In this document: piece by piece, positions 17,993-26,268 of the stretch | Numbering within the stretch: position 1 is the first letter of the stretch | How the letters are laid out: the number at the start of each line of letters is the position of its first letter | Assembly: GCA_945893365.1 (NCBI GenBank) | Contig: CAMDED010000003.1 | Coordinates: forward strand, 62,001 to 126,000 | Length of the DNA stretch: 64,000 bases | Reading direction: 5' to 3' | DNA from: Candidatus Sulfopaludibacter sp. SbA3 | GTDB lineage: Bacteria; Acidobacteriota; Terriglobia; Bryobacterales; Bryobacteraceae | Notes under the pieces: generated by a model | What the model was told of the DNA's origin: nothing | Seen by the model: the letters and a program-made list of their open reading frames with translations, nothing else | Database searches by the model: none | Position numbers and translations under genes: made by a program

Positions 17993-19014
17993 GCCGCCGG
18001 CCGGCCGTTCAGCTCGCGCAGCGTAAGGCGGTGGGCCAGGATGAGCCGCCGCACTTCGGACGGAGAGAGGGCGCGGATGGCGTCCACGGACGCGCGCTTG
18101 CGGAGCATCTTCGGCGACATCGCCAGCGCTTCCAGATCGCCCATCAGCAGCGCGCCCGCGACTCGCAGCTTTCCGAGGAAACCGGGGAAGAGCGCGGTAT
18201 CGCCCTCGCCCGCGGCAGCCGCGCTCATGCCGGAAATCAGCCGCGCCAGATAGTAAGCGGGATTAAGCCACAGAAGGCTCCAGGGGAAAAGCTTGAGCGC
18301 GAGTAAGATCCGGTTCCGTTCGATCAGCCGCAGCCTTCGCATCGAGCGCAATCCGAGCGTCGAGCCGCGATGATGGCGCACCCGCGCGCCGGGCGCGTAA
18401 AGGCACTTCCAACCCGCAATGCGCGCCCGCAGGCCCAGTTCGGCGTCGTCCGCGTAGGCGAAAAAGTCTTCGTCGAAACCGCCGATTCGATCCAGCATTT
18501 CTTTCCGGTACATCGCGGCGCACCCGTCGGGCCAAAGCGCTTCTTCGGCGGCGTCGTACTGGCCGCGGTCGATCTCTCCCGTGCCGCGCCCACGATTCTG
18601 GCCGTCGGGATATATCAAGTGTCCCACCTTGTCGATCCTGGTGGGGTCCTCCCACACTAGAATCTTCGATGCCGCCATTCCGACGTCCGGCCGGCCCTCG
18701 AACGCGGCGTGCAGTTCCGCGAGCCAGAGGCAGTCGGCTTCCGCGTCGTTGTTGAGCAGCGCCACGAACCGGCCCCGCGCCATGGCTATTCCCTGATTAT
18801 TCGCCTCGCAAAAACCCCGGTTGCCGGCGTTCCTGACGATCCGGACGTCCAGGCCGGAGGCCGCCGAGAATTCCTCCGCCATCTCAGCCGACCCGTCCGA
18901 GGATCCGTTGTCCACGAAAATGATCTCAAAAGCCGGGGCTTTCTGGGCCGAGAGGGATTTAAGACAAGCGCGCGCCAGCTCCCGCCGGTCCCAATTTACG
19001 ACAATCACCGACAT
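17989..19014 (-). CDS. GT2 family glycosyltransferase (rhamnosyltransferase-like)
   Basis: About 341 residues. MSVIVVNWDRRELARACLKS is the GT-A start, EIIFVDNGSSDGS binds the nucleotide, NNDAEAD is the DxD-like metal site, and GGFDEDFFAYADDAELGLRA gives the acceptor-side acidic motif with the catalytic-base Asp. The helical C-terminus (WLNPAYYLARLISG) is typical of WbbL-like transferases that add sugars to lipid-linked acceptors. An in-frame TTG at 19044 exists, but a TATAAT-like -10 at 19052-19057 would leave almost no leader for it, so the ATG at 19014 fits better. First gene of the operon running down to the M28 peptidase. Confidence 0.87.
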   Translation of the reverse strand: MSVIVVNWDRRELARACLKSLSAQKAPAFEIIFVDNGSSDGSAEMAEEFSAASGLDVRIVRNAGNRGFCEANNQGIAMARGRFVALLNNDAEADCLWLAELHAAFEGRPDVGMAASKILVWEDPTRIDKVGHLIYPDGQNRGRGTGEIDRGQYDAAEEALWPDGCAAMYRKEMLDRIGGFDEDFFAYADDAELGLRARIAGWKCLYAPGARVRHHRGSTLGLRSMRRLRLIERNRILLALKLFPWSLLWLNPAYYLARLISGMSAAAAGEGDTALFPGFLGKLRVAGALLMGDLEALAMSPKMLRKRASVDAIRALSPSEVRRLILAHRLTLRELNGRPAA

Positions 19015-19090
19015 TTCCGGAATAACGACCCTTTTTCCCGTCAACTGTAGTATTATAAGCTTGTGGAGGTAGACTGGAAGATCTAAGTCT

Positions 19091-20149
19091 ATGAACTCTC
19101 TTGGTGAGCGCCTGCGCTCGAAGCGGATGGAATACGGCGTCAGCCTGGATCAGGTTGCGGACCGTACCAAGATAGGCGCCAGGCTCCTGGCCGCCATCGA
19201 GGAAAACGATTTTGACCGTCTCCCCGGGGGTCTCTTTCGAAGAAGTTTTGTACGACAGTACGCTTATGCTCTCGGCTTTTCCGAAGAGGATATCGCCTCC
19301 GATCTGGGCCGGTTTACCGTGGAGGAACCGAATCCCGAAGAAGTCGCGGAACAGGCCGTTCGCAGCATGCCGGTGCGAGCCGCGGGAAGGCTTTCGGAAA
19401 TACGGATCTTCGATATCCGGCCGGACTCCTTTCTTGGCCGCGCCCTTCAGCCAGTGGTAGCTTTTGGCGGCCTGATCGCCGTCGCCGCAATTTGCGCCAC
19501 GGCATACGGTTGGTGGCAGCCAAACGGCTGGGCGGAACACTGGTCTAAGGCGGGCCGCATTTCGGCCTCGACTGTCGAGGCTGCGAAGCCCGCGGCTAGC
19601 GTGTCAAGGGCGAGTCTGCCTGCGGCAACGTTGTCGGCGGCCAGTGTACCGTTGCCTGGCGCGGCATTGCCTGGCGCACAAGCGAAGGCCACACCACCGG
19701 CTAGCGCGCCAACGGCGAAGGCGCCACCGCCCGCGGCGAGCGCACCTGCGAAGGTCGTACCTGCGAAGGTCGTACCGGCGACGGGCGCACCAACGGCGAG
19801 GCTGCCAACGGCGGGCGTAGCGGCGGCGACGCCCCACGACGGGCGGACCGTAACGCCAACGATGGAGGTCGCGTTTCGCGCGACGGAGCCGACGTGGGTC
19901 TCAGTTACCTCGGACGGGCGTTGGTCCTTTGCGAGCGCTCTTCAGGGTGGAACCGTCAGGACCATCGCTGCCTCGGAGATGGTTCGTGTCCTTGTCGGCA
20001 ACGCGGGCGGGCTTGAGATCAGCCTGAACGGGAAGCCGGTGGGTCCGATCGGCCCGCGCGGCAAGGTCCGTATCGTTGAATTGACGCCGTCCGGCGCCCA
20101 GATTCAAACCACGCCCCGAAAATTGGCGCCTGGCGCGGAACCTCTCTGA
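19091..20149 (+). CDS. rodZ: RodZ-like protein: HTH, one TM helix, DUF4115
   Basis: A 352-residue protein. The N-terminal HTH_25 domain (LGERLRSKRMEYGVSLDQVA...RSFVRQYAYALGF, residues 3-65) is the RodZ cytoplasmic part that contacts MreB. A single membrane helix (about 120-140) is followed by a ~90-residue Ala/Pro/Thr/Val-rich linker with a tandem PAKVVPAKVVP, then a DUF4115 domain (PTWVSVTSDGRWSFASALQG...LEISLNGKPVGPIG). Role by family: rod-shape/cell-wall elongation. A purine-rich TGGAGG stands ~25 bases upstream, too far to be a good site. The 3' end overlaps the convergent pgsA by 46 bp. Confidence 0.8.
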   Translation: MNSLGERLRSKRMEYGVSLDQVADRTKIGARLLAAIEENDFDRLPGGLFRRSFVRQYAYALGFSEEDIASDLGRFTVEEPNPEEVAEQAVRSMPVRAAGRLSEIRIFDIRPDSFLGRALQPVVAFGGLIAVAAICATAYGWWQPNGWAEHWSKAGRISASTVEAAKPAASVSRASLPAATLSAASVPLPGAALPGAQAKATPPASAPTAKAPPPAASAPAKVVPAKVVPATGAPTARLPTAGVAAATPHDGRTVTPTMEVAFRATEPTWVSVTSDGRWSFASALQGGTVRTIAASEMVRVLVGNAGGLEISLNGKPVGPIGPRGKVRIVELTPSGAQIQTTPRKLAPGAEPL

Positions 20150-20799
20150 CGTGCCGCTCGAGCCGTCCGAAGTTCTTTCCACAAAGTCTGTTTGCGAACA
20201 CGCTCCAGTTGGAGCAATTCCCTGCGGCGTCGTCTCTTGATGCGGATGTCCACTTTTCTCCAGAACTTGAGGAAGTAGTCCACAGCGGAGACGACGGAGA
20301 ACAACACCACAATCCAAAGCATGCCCCGCGCCAGCCCCGCGAGCGCGGGATGGCGCAGGCTGGCGAGCAGCACCGCGATCGCCGCGACTTGGGAAACCAT
20401 CTTTGTCTTGCCTAGATCCCCGGCCTTGATGGTGTAGCCTTCCGCGGCGGCGATGCTCCGCAGGCCAGAGACGGCGAACTCGCGCCCCACAATGAGAATC
20501 GTCATCCAGGCTTCGATGGCCCGCACCTGCACGAGCGAAATGAGAGCTGCCGAAATAAGCATTTTGTCGGCAATCGGATCGAGGAGCGTTCCTATTGTGG
20601 TGACCTGCCCCCAGCGCCTTGCGAGATAGCCGTCCAGCAGGTCGGTGGCGGCGGCGGCGAGGAAGATCGCGAGCGCCAGCAGGTCGTTCGTGATCACGAA
20701 TCCATCCACGCGGATCGCCACCCGCTCCTGCACAAGCGCGGCCACGAGCAAGGGCACGAAAAAGATCCGGGTAAGGGTGAGAATATTGGGTATGTTCAT
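20104..20799 (-). CDS. pgsA: CDP-diacylglycerol-glycerol-3-phosphate 3-phosphatidyltransferase
   Basis: A 231-residue integral membrane enzyme of phosphatidylglycerol synthesis. NIPNILTLTRIFFVPLLV is the PgsA N-terminus. DLLDGYLARRWGQVTTIGTL followed by LDPIADK is the complete CDP-alcohol phosphotransferase motif (DGxxAR...G...D...D). Several hydrophobic helices follow. The C-terminal ~45 residues are strongly basic and longer than usual. The ATG at 20799 gives the conserved N-terminus; frames open further upstream lack family similarity. Confidence 0.93.
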   Translation of the reverse strand: MNIPNILTLTRIFFVPLLVAALVQERVAIRVDGFVITNDLLALAIFLAAAATDLLDGYLARRWGQVTTIGTLLDPIADKMLISAALISLVQVRAIEAWMTILIVGREFAVSGLRSIAAAEGYTIKAGDLGKTKMVSQVAAIAVLLASLRHPALAGLARGMLWIVVLFSVVSAVDYFLKFWRKVDIRIKRRRRRELLQLERVRKQTLWKELRTARAARQRGSAPGANFRGVV

Positions 20800-20896
20800 C
20801 GCCCGTACCCAACTATAGCGCAGGCCGCCCGCAAATTTGAGCGGCGCTTTGAGCAACGCTTCGAAAAGCGCCATCGCGGCCGGCTTGCGCTCCATC

Positions 20897-21829
20897 CTAT
20901 TTCGGGCGGCTCGGTTCCCGAGGCAGGCCCGGCGCCTTGGGTCCCGCCGCGGATTCGAGTAGCGCAATCGCGGCCCACGCGGATGTGGAGATGTGTTGGG
21001 CGTAGCTTTGCGAGCCGGAAGGGCGGGTCGTGGCGCTCCATCCTCCTTCGGGCAGTTGGGTCCGCTTCAGGTAGCCGCGGCCCTTTGCGGCCCGCTCCGG
21101 ATCGATCGCCGCGAGCGCGAGAACGGCGATTGCCGTGTCGAACGCCTCGGACGGCGCCTTCGCGTAAGGCCCCCAGCCGCCGTCGCCGTTCTGGCTGTTT
21201 CGCAGGCGCTCCGCGCAGGCCGGGCTCTTCACGGCGAGACAGACGGCCGCCGCGTCGAGCGTGGATTTCGCGGGGGCGCGTTCGAGCCAGCGGTTCGCCT
21301 TTGCGATCGCATCCTGGAAACGCCGCGAGTCCGCTTTCTCAAGCGTCGAGCGCGCCATGTATGTGGCAAGCGGGGCTCCCCATGTGGCCGGCGATCCGAG
21401 TGAAGCCTCCGCGTCCACCTGCCATGATCCGTCCCTTTCCCGATAGGGCAGCAGCGATTCGGCCGCCTGCGCGAGAGCGGTGCGGTCCTTCACGAAGCCC
21501 GCGCCGACGGCTTCGGACAGCGCCGCCGCGAACTGAAGCCGGGCGAGCTTCTTGTCGCTGAAACCCGGGTCGCCGTGGTTCGAATCCCATTCGAGCGGGC
21601 GAAGGAGCCATCGGGCCGTGTCTTCGAGCGCCTCGTTTGGAACCGGCGCCCCCGCTCGAACGGCCGCGAAAAGCGCGCGCGCGCCGTCGCCGTTGTTGTG
21701 GCACGAAAAGCATTGATTTTGCTTCGACCACAGAGGAACTTCGCGAGAAAGATACGCGATGGCGCGGTCGTCCGCATGAACGCCGGCGGCGAGCAGCAGC
21801 GTCATCCACGCCGTGTGATGAAGCGCCAC
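20897..21829 (-). CDS. Secreted toroid (squalene-cyclase-like) protein with a haem c motif
   Basis: A 310-residue protein with a short signal segment, then NQCFSCHNNGDGARALF with CxxCH at residues 40-44, which could covalently bind haem c. An alpha/alpha-toroid of prenyltransferase/squalene-oxidase-like repeats follows (RNSQNGDGGWGPYA, TQLPEGGWSATTRPSG, DGSWQVDAEASLG). The QNGDGGWG and GGW repeats are the QW-type motifs of the fold; the cyclase DxDD is not visible, so catalysis as a terpene cyclase is unlikely. Similar CxxCH-plus-toroid proteins occur in Acidobacteria and Planctomycetes with unknown role. It starts 28 bp inside the end of pduX. Confidence 0.7.
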   Translation of the reverse strand: MALHHTAWMTLLLAAGVHADDRAIAYLSREVPLWSKQNQCFSCHNNGDGARALFAAVRAGAPVPNEALEDTARWLLRPLEWDSNHGDPGFSDKKLARLQFAAALSEAVGAGFVKDRTALAQAAESLLPYRERDGSWQVDAEASLGSPATWGAPLATYMARSTLEKADSRRFQDAIAKANRWLERAPAKSTLDAAAVCLAVKSPACAERLRNSQNGDGGWGPYAKAPSEAFDTAIAVLALAAIDPERAAKGRGYLKRTQLPEGGWSATTRPSGSQSYAQHISTSAWAAIALLESAAGPKAPGLPREPSRPK

Positions 21830-22707
21830 GTGTCCTCAATACCCATGCGGGCCAATTGCCGGGACGCGATCGAGATGCGTCCCGGTGTCGCCTTGTCTTT
21901 CGGATCGAAGAGCAACCCCGCGACCGTGCCGCTATGCGCGGCTACGATGCCGAGGGCTCCGGATTCGGAGGCGATCCGCTCAAGATCGTCGAATCGTGGC
22001 TTCGGGAGAAAGCGTTGATTGACTCGCGCGCAGCCGGTGGCGGCGAATCCGGCGCAGTGGACATCCTGAGCGGCCACGGCCTGGCGGGCGAGACCCGCCA
22101 GAATCGCGAACCGTGCGAGATCGGAGGCTTCGTAGCGCGGCTGGGGATGGGTCAGAGTATCCACGCCGCGGCCGGATGGACCGGTATCGAAGCCGAGCAC
22201 TTCGAGCGCCGGAAGTTCCGCTCCCAGATCCTCCAAAACGCGCCCCTCGCGATGCAGAAACAGGACGGCTGAGGGGAACATGGTGGAATCGGCCGCGCTT
22301 TCGGCCGAAACGGCAATGCGTGCAATTGTTCCGGACGTGAGCGTCGCGCCGAGCGCGGAGGCTACGGCGCGGAGAGCGGCCACGCAGTCCGCGGTGGAGG
22401 ATCCGAGTCCCCGGCTCACCGGAACGTTGGAGCGGATCGAGAGAAAGCCGCCGCGCCATGCCGTGTCGAGTTCGGCAAGGAGCGTTTCGGCGGCGAGCCG
22501 GGCCTTTTGCCGATGCGACGGGCACATAAGCACGCCTCGCTCCCGGGAGGGTGAGAACGTGGCCTCCGACTGAAACAGAGGACAAGGCAGGCTGAGGAGA
22601 ACGCGTCCGCCCGCGAGCGCGCCCTGCATGAGTTCGCCGAAGTGCGCGGCTCCCACGCCGGTTCCGATGCGCGGGCGCAAACCTGTCGTGATGATTTGAG
22701 AACTCAT
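21802..22707 (-). CDS. pduX: GHMP-family kinase, probable L-threonine kinase (PduX-like)
   Basis: A 301-residue small-molecule kinase. TGVGAAHFGELMQG at the N-terminus, NVPVSRGLGSSTADCVAA as the GHMP ATP-binding loop (about 95-110) and ALGIVAAHSGTVAGLLFD as the C-terminal GHMP motif are all intact. PduX phosphorylates L-threonine to Thr-O-3-phosphate, the substrate of CobD, which is encoded at 31.5 kb; that context supports the assignment over other GHMP kinases. Its ATG overlaps the start of a divergent cobO fragment in a CATG, and its ribosome binding site (GAGGAGGAG, plus-strand 22712-22720) lies inside cobO codons. Confidence 0.75.
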   Translation of the reverse strand: MSSQIITTGLRPRIGTGVGAAHFGELMQGALAGGRVLLSLPCPLFQSEATFSPSRERGVLMCPSHRQKARLAAETLLAELDTAWRGGFLSIRSNVPVSRGLGSSTADCVAALRAVASALGATLTSGTIARIAVSAESAADSTMFPSAVLFLHREGRVLEDLGAELPALEVLGFDTGPSGRGVDTLTHPQPRYEASDLARFAILAGLARQAVAAQDVHCAGFAATGCARVNQRFLPKPRFDDLERIASESGALGIVAAHSGTVAGLLFDPKDKATPGRISIASRQLARMGIEDTWRFITRRG

Positions 22708-22783
22708 GGGGCTCCTCCTCGTTTATACCGGAAACGGCAAGGGAAAAACCACCGCGGCATTGGGGGGTGCTGCTGCGGGCGCT
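22638..22783. repeat. Direct repeat, left copy, flanking the PadR-permease cassette
   Basis: About 146 bp that recur at 26199-26343 in the same orientation with roughly ten differences. It covers the first ~23 codons of pduX (minus strand) and the first ~25 codons of cobO (plus strand). Similarity starts abruptly at CGAAGTGCGCGG and ends at TGCGGGCGCT. In this copy pduX is complete and cobO is cut off. Confidence 0.85.
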
Positions 22784-22792
22784 GTAGGTTGA
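22706..22792 (+). pseudogene. cobO fragment (5' end only)
   Basis: It reads MGLLLVYTGNGKGKTTAALG, identical to the first 20 residues of the intact cobO at 26267. Then a one-base insertion in the G run (22762-22767) shifts the frame to GAAAGAVG and a stop. It contains the P-loop but nothing else. It is probably retained because its codons 2-5 contain the ribosome binding site of pduX on the other strand. Confidence 0.8.
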
Positions 22793-23001
22793 CGCACGAC
22801 CGGTGGCACGTTCCTACGAGCGATGTGCCGGCGCGCCGCTTCGTAACCGATGAGCCGGCCGCCAGGCACGCATGGGTAACGGTAGGCGCCGCGGGTGCGC
22901 CGCCGTGTCTGTACGCGTACTCCAAGCCGCCGCGATCGCCACGAAGTCCGGCTGCGTTGGGACGCCTGTAGTCCGCGGGCGGCTGAGGGCCCGCTTACCT
23001 A

Positions 23002-23030
23002 TGGACATTACAAAGGAGCTATGCTATCTT
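23002..23030 (+). promoter_or_regulatory. Candidate sigma70 promoter of padR
   Basis: TGGACA at 23002-23007 (five of six consensus bases) and TATCTT at 23025-23030 (four of six) are spaced by exactly 17 bp. The predicted transcription start, about seven bases on, falls at or next to the padR ATG (23038), so the message may be leaderless or nearly so. An AAGGAG at 23013-23018 is too far from that ATG to serve it. Confidence 0.45.
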
Positions 23031-23037
23031 ATTTGCA

Positions 23038-23397
23038 ATGTCCAAAGGAAAGGCCGTCCCCAAAAAATCCGAGGTGCTGCAGGGCACGCTCGACCTGATG
23101 ATTTTGAAAACGCTACAGGCGCTGGGCCCGCTGCACGGATTTGGGATCGCCCGGCGGCTGGAGCAGTTGAGCGAAGCAGTGCTCCACCTGAACGAAGGCA
23201 CGGTTTACACCTCCCTGTTGAGGCTGCAGCAGGAGAGATGGATTGCGGCGGAGTGGGGCGCTTCGGAGAACAACCGTAAGGCGAAATTTTATTCCATTAC
23301 GAAGAGCGGCCTGAAGCAATTGGCGAAAGAGATGGCGGACTGGGAACGGATTTCCGGCGTGATAGGCCGCGTGCTGCGGCTGGAGGGCCAGCGGTAA
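23038..23397 (+). CDS. PadR-family transcriptional regulator
   Basis: A 119-residue winged-helix repressor. KSEVLQGTLDLMILKTLQAL and GPLHGFGIARRLEQLS form the HTH, LNEGTVYTSLLRLQQERWI the recognition helix and wing, and the remainder a C-terminal dimerisation helix. PadR genes immediately ahead of duplicated FtsX permeases are characteristic of Acidobacteria; the regulator presumably controls its own operon in response to an unknown ligand. Its TAA overlaps the original ATG of the permease gene (TAATG at 23395-23399). Confidence 0.9.
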   Translation: MSKGKAVPKKSEVLQGTLDLMILKTLQALGPLHGFGIARRLEQLSEAVLHLNEGTVYTSLLRLQQERWIAAEWGASENNRKAKFYSITKSGLKQLAKEMADWERISGVIGRVLRLEGQR

Positions 23398-23479
23398 TGG
23401 TGCGAGGACTTAGGAAGCTGTGGGAGCGGATGCGCGGCACGGTTCATAGTGAGCCTCGCGACTGGAGTTCCAAGCGGAG

Positions 23480-26044
23480 ATGGAGGAACACGTCACGCTG
23501 CTCGCGGAGCGGTATCGCCGGCAGGGCATGACGCCGGAAGCTGCCTTGCTCGCGGCGCGGCGGCAGTTCGGCAATACCGTTTTGTTGCAGGAGGACCGGA
23601 GGATGATGCGGACGATACCCGCTATCGAGTTGTTGCGAGGCGATCTGACTTACGCCGCCCGCATGCTGCGCAAGAACCCGGGGTTCGCAGCGGCGGCGGT
23701 GGTAACGCTGGCGCTCGGGATTGGGGCGAATACCGCCATTTTCAGCATATGTAATGCAGTGCTTTTCAAGCCGCTGCCCTATGCGGAGCCGGACCGCATC
23801 GTGACGCTTTGGGAACGGATGCGCGATGGAAGGCTGAGCACAGTGGCTCAGGCGAACTTTGTCGATTGGCGCAACGAAAGCCGGTCGTACAGCGATATGG
23901 CGGCGGTAAACTCGTTGAGCTTCATCCTTGGCGGACAGGGTGAGGCGGCGCGCTTGGCCGGAGCGGGCGTTTCGTCGAATTTCTTTCCGCTATTGGGAGT
24001 CCGGTTCACGCTGGGCCGCAATTTTCTTCCGGAGGAGGACCGACCGGGACAGAACCGCGTAGCGATTCTAAGCCACCGGGCCTGGCAGGAATGGTTCGGC
24101 GCCGATAGGGATATTTCGGGAAGACAGATCACGCTGAACGACAACAGCTACACGGTGGCGGGCGTGCTGCCGGCGAATTTTCAGTTCGCGAGTAACGCGT
24201 CGGAGTTTCAGGCGCGCAGCCAGGCTGACATTTGGGCGCCGCTCGCACTCGATCCGCAGAAGCTGCAGCGCGGCTCGCATCCGCTGCGTGTGATAGCGAG
24301 GCTCAAGCCCGGAGTGGAGCTGGCACAGGCCCAGGCGGAGTTGGACGTTACGGCGGCAAAGATGGCACGACTCTATCCGGCGGACAACCGGGACAAGGGG
24401 ATCACGGCGGTTCCCCTGGCGGAGCAAGTGACGGGGAGTGTTCGCGTAGCACTCAAGACGCTTCTCGGCGCGGTTGGACTGGTGCTGCTGATCGCCTGCG
24501 CGAACGTCGCTAACCTTCTGCTGAGCAGGGCAGCGGCGCGCCAGACAGAGATGGCGGTTCGGGTAGCGCTGGGCGCAAGCCGCGGGCGGTTGGCACAACA
24601 ACTTCTGACAGAGAGCCTGTTTCTGGCGAGCATCGGCGGAATCGCGGGCTTCCTTTTCGCGCAGACTGCGATTGCGGTCCTGTCTCCTCATTTGCCTGCC
24701 GACCTCTCGCGGGCCGCGGGAATTACGGTCGACGCGCGAATGATGGTGTTTACCGCGGTGATTTCGATGGCGACGGGAATTCTGTTCGGGCTGGGTCCAG
24801 TGTTCGGGATGCGGCGGATAAGTGCAGGGGAATCGCTGAAGCAGAGCAATCGAATAGCGGGGACTCACGCCGGTTTGCGGAATGGGCTCGTGGTGGCGCA
24901 GATCGCGACCGCGATGATTCTTCTGATCGGCGCCGCGCTGATGGCGAAGAGCTTTTGGGCTCTCGTGCGCGTATCACCGGGGTTTCGTTCGGAGAGCATC
25001 GTGACGGCGCGCCTCTCGCTGCCGAGATCCCGCTATCCCGATAACCGGAGGATCGCGGCCTTCGAACGAGAGCTGCTCGACGGCTTGCGCCGGAGGCCGG
25101 GCATTCAGTCCGCGGGGTTCACGACGTACCTGCCGCTAAGCGGTTCGGACAACGGATGGGCGTTTTTTATCGAAGGCCGTCCGCCGCTGCCGGTTGGGAT
25201 GTACAACATGGCGAAGTACCGGCCGGTGAGTGCGGGCTATTTCGAGACGATCGGGATTCCCTTGCTGCGAGGACGATGGTTCACGCCCGCGGATACGGCA
25301 GAATCGCCGTGGGTGGTGGTGATCAGCGATTCGATGGCGCGCGAGTATTGGGGAACGGAAAACCCGGTCGGCCGGCGGCTGCATTTCGCGGGACCGACTT
25401 GGCGCACCGTGGTTGGAGTAATTGGCGATGTGCTGCACGAGGGGCTTGACGGCGAGGCGAAGGCGGAGATGTATGTTCCGGTTGAGCAGGCCGCTAACAT
25501 AGAGAGCGGCCCGACGCTTGTGGTGCGAACGTCGCTCGATGCGAGCGCCGCGGCGGCGGAGCTGCGAGGGGCGGTTTCGGCGATCGATCGCACGACGCCG
25601 GTCGACCGGATCGAGACGATGGAGCAGCTGGTATCGGGATCGGTGGCGCAGCCGCGTTTCCGCACCGTGATCCTCGTGGCTTTCTCGATGCTGGCTCTGG
25701 TGATGGCGTCGATCGGAATTTACGGCGTGATGAACTACCTGGTGATTCAGCGGACGCGCGAGTTCGGGATCCGGCTGAGCGTGGGAGCAACCGAAGCCGA
25801 TGTACTGCGGCTGGTGCTTGGCCGGGCGGCGGCGTTGATCGCCGCAGGTACGTGTCTGGGACTCGCGGGATCGTTCCTCCTGGTGCGATTGATCGCGAAG
25901 CTGCTTTTTGGAACGTCTCCTCTGGATCCACTTACGTTCGCGACGGCGCCGATACTGCTCGCAGGAGTGGCGCTGGCCGCGAGTTATATTCCGGCGCGGC
26001 GGGCCACGCGGGTCGATCCGATGGTGGCTTTACGACACGAGTGA
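23480..26044 (+). CDS. ADOP-type FtsX/MacB-like ABC permease, 5' frameshift
   Basis: 854 residues from the first ATG of the intact frame. Order: helical N-terminal segment (MEEHVTLLAERYRRQGMTPE), TM helix ~65-85, MacB periplasmic domain, FtsX permease (three TM helices, ~340-460, with EMAVRVALGASRGRLAQQLL), linker, a second periplasmic domain and a second FtsX half ending PARRATRVDPMVALRHE. The real start should be ATG 23397, overlapping padR. From there MVRGLRKLWERMRGTVHSEP runs to DW, then one base is missing near 23464 (GACTGGAGTT where GACTGGGAGTT would keep frame). Either the N-terminus is lost or the base is an assembly error. No ATPase gene is adjacent, as usual for this orphan class. 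Confidence 0.85.
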   Translation: MEEHVTLLAERYRRQGMTPEAALLAARRQFGNTVLLQEDRRMMRTIPAIELLRGDLTYAARMLRKNPGFAAAAVVTLALGIGANTAIFSICNAVLFKPLPYAEPDRIVTLWERMRDGRLSTVAQANFVDWRNESRSYSDMAAVNSLSFILGGQGEAARLAGAGVSSNFFPLLGVRFTLGRNFLPEEDRPGQNRVAILSHRAWQEWFGADRDISGRQITLNDNSYTVAGVLPANFQFASNASEFQARSQADIWAPLALDPQKLQRGSHPLRVIARLKPGVELAQAQAELDVTAAKMARLYPADNRDKGITAVPLAEQVTGSVRVALKTLLGAVGLVLLIACANVANLLLSRAAARQTEMAVRVALGASRGRLAQQLLTESLFLASIGGIAGFLFAQTAIAVLSPHLPADLSRAAGITVDARMMVFTAVISMATGILFGLGPVFGMRRISAGESLKQSNRIAGTHAGLRNGLVVAQIATAMILLIGAALMAKSFWALVRVSPGFRSESIVTARLSLPRSRYPDNRRIAAFERELLDGLRRRPGIQSAGFTTYLPLSGSDNGWAFFIEGRPPLPVGMYNMAKYRPVSAGYFETIGIPLLRGRWFTPADTAESPWVVVISDSMAREYWGTENPVGRRLHFAGPTWRTVVGVIGDVLHEGLDGEAKAEMYVPVEQAANIESGPTLVVRTSLDASAAAAELRGAVSAIDRTTPVDRIETMEQLVSGSVAQPRFRTVILVAFSMLALVMASIGIYGVMNYLVIQRTREFGIRLSVGATEADVLRLVLGRAAALIAAGTCLGLAGSFLLVRLIAKLLFGTSPLDPLTFATAPILLAGVALAASYIPARRATRVDPMVALRHE

Positions 26045-26166
26045 TGCGGCCACGCTAAGCCGCCGGCCAGGCGTGAAGCCCTGCCCCGACAACGTTGGAG
26101 AAGTTGTCGATTCCGCGACGGCTTCCTGAGCAGCTGACGTCGTTTGCCACCTGGATACAGGTCACC

Positions 26167-26268
26167 TCACCGCGTACTCTTCCCGTACAATGACGCGGCG
26201 AAGTGCGCGGCTCCCACGCCGGTTCCGATGCGCGGGCGTGAACCTGTCATGATGATTTGAGAACTCAT
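26167..26268 (-). pseudogene. pduX fragment (5' end only)
   Basis: It starts MSSQII and carries PRIGTGVGAAHF, the first ~23 residues of pduX with two changes. It then runs off the duplicated segment into AASLYGKSTR and a stop. It is the mirror of the cobO fragment at the other end of the cassette. Confidence 0.8.

Noticed and set aside
19752-19790. Tandem repeat in rodZ (PAKVVPAKVVP) as a variable-number repeat
   Set aside because: Only two short units inside a generally Ala/Pro-rich linker; ordinary low-complexity sequence.
26087-26109. Hairpin CGACAAC...GTTGTCG after the permease gene as an intrinsic terminator
   Set aside because: Seven-base stem with a nine-base loop and no U-run; too weak to call, though it may contribute to the end of the cassette transcript.
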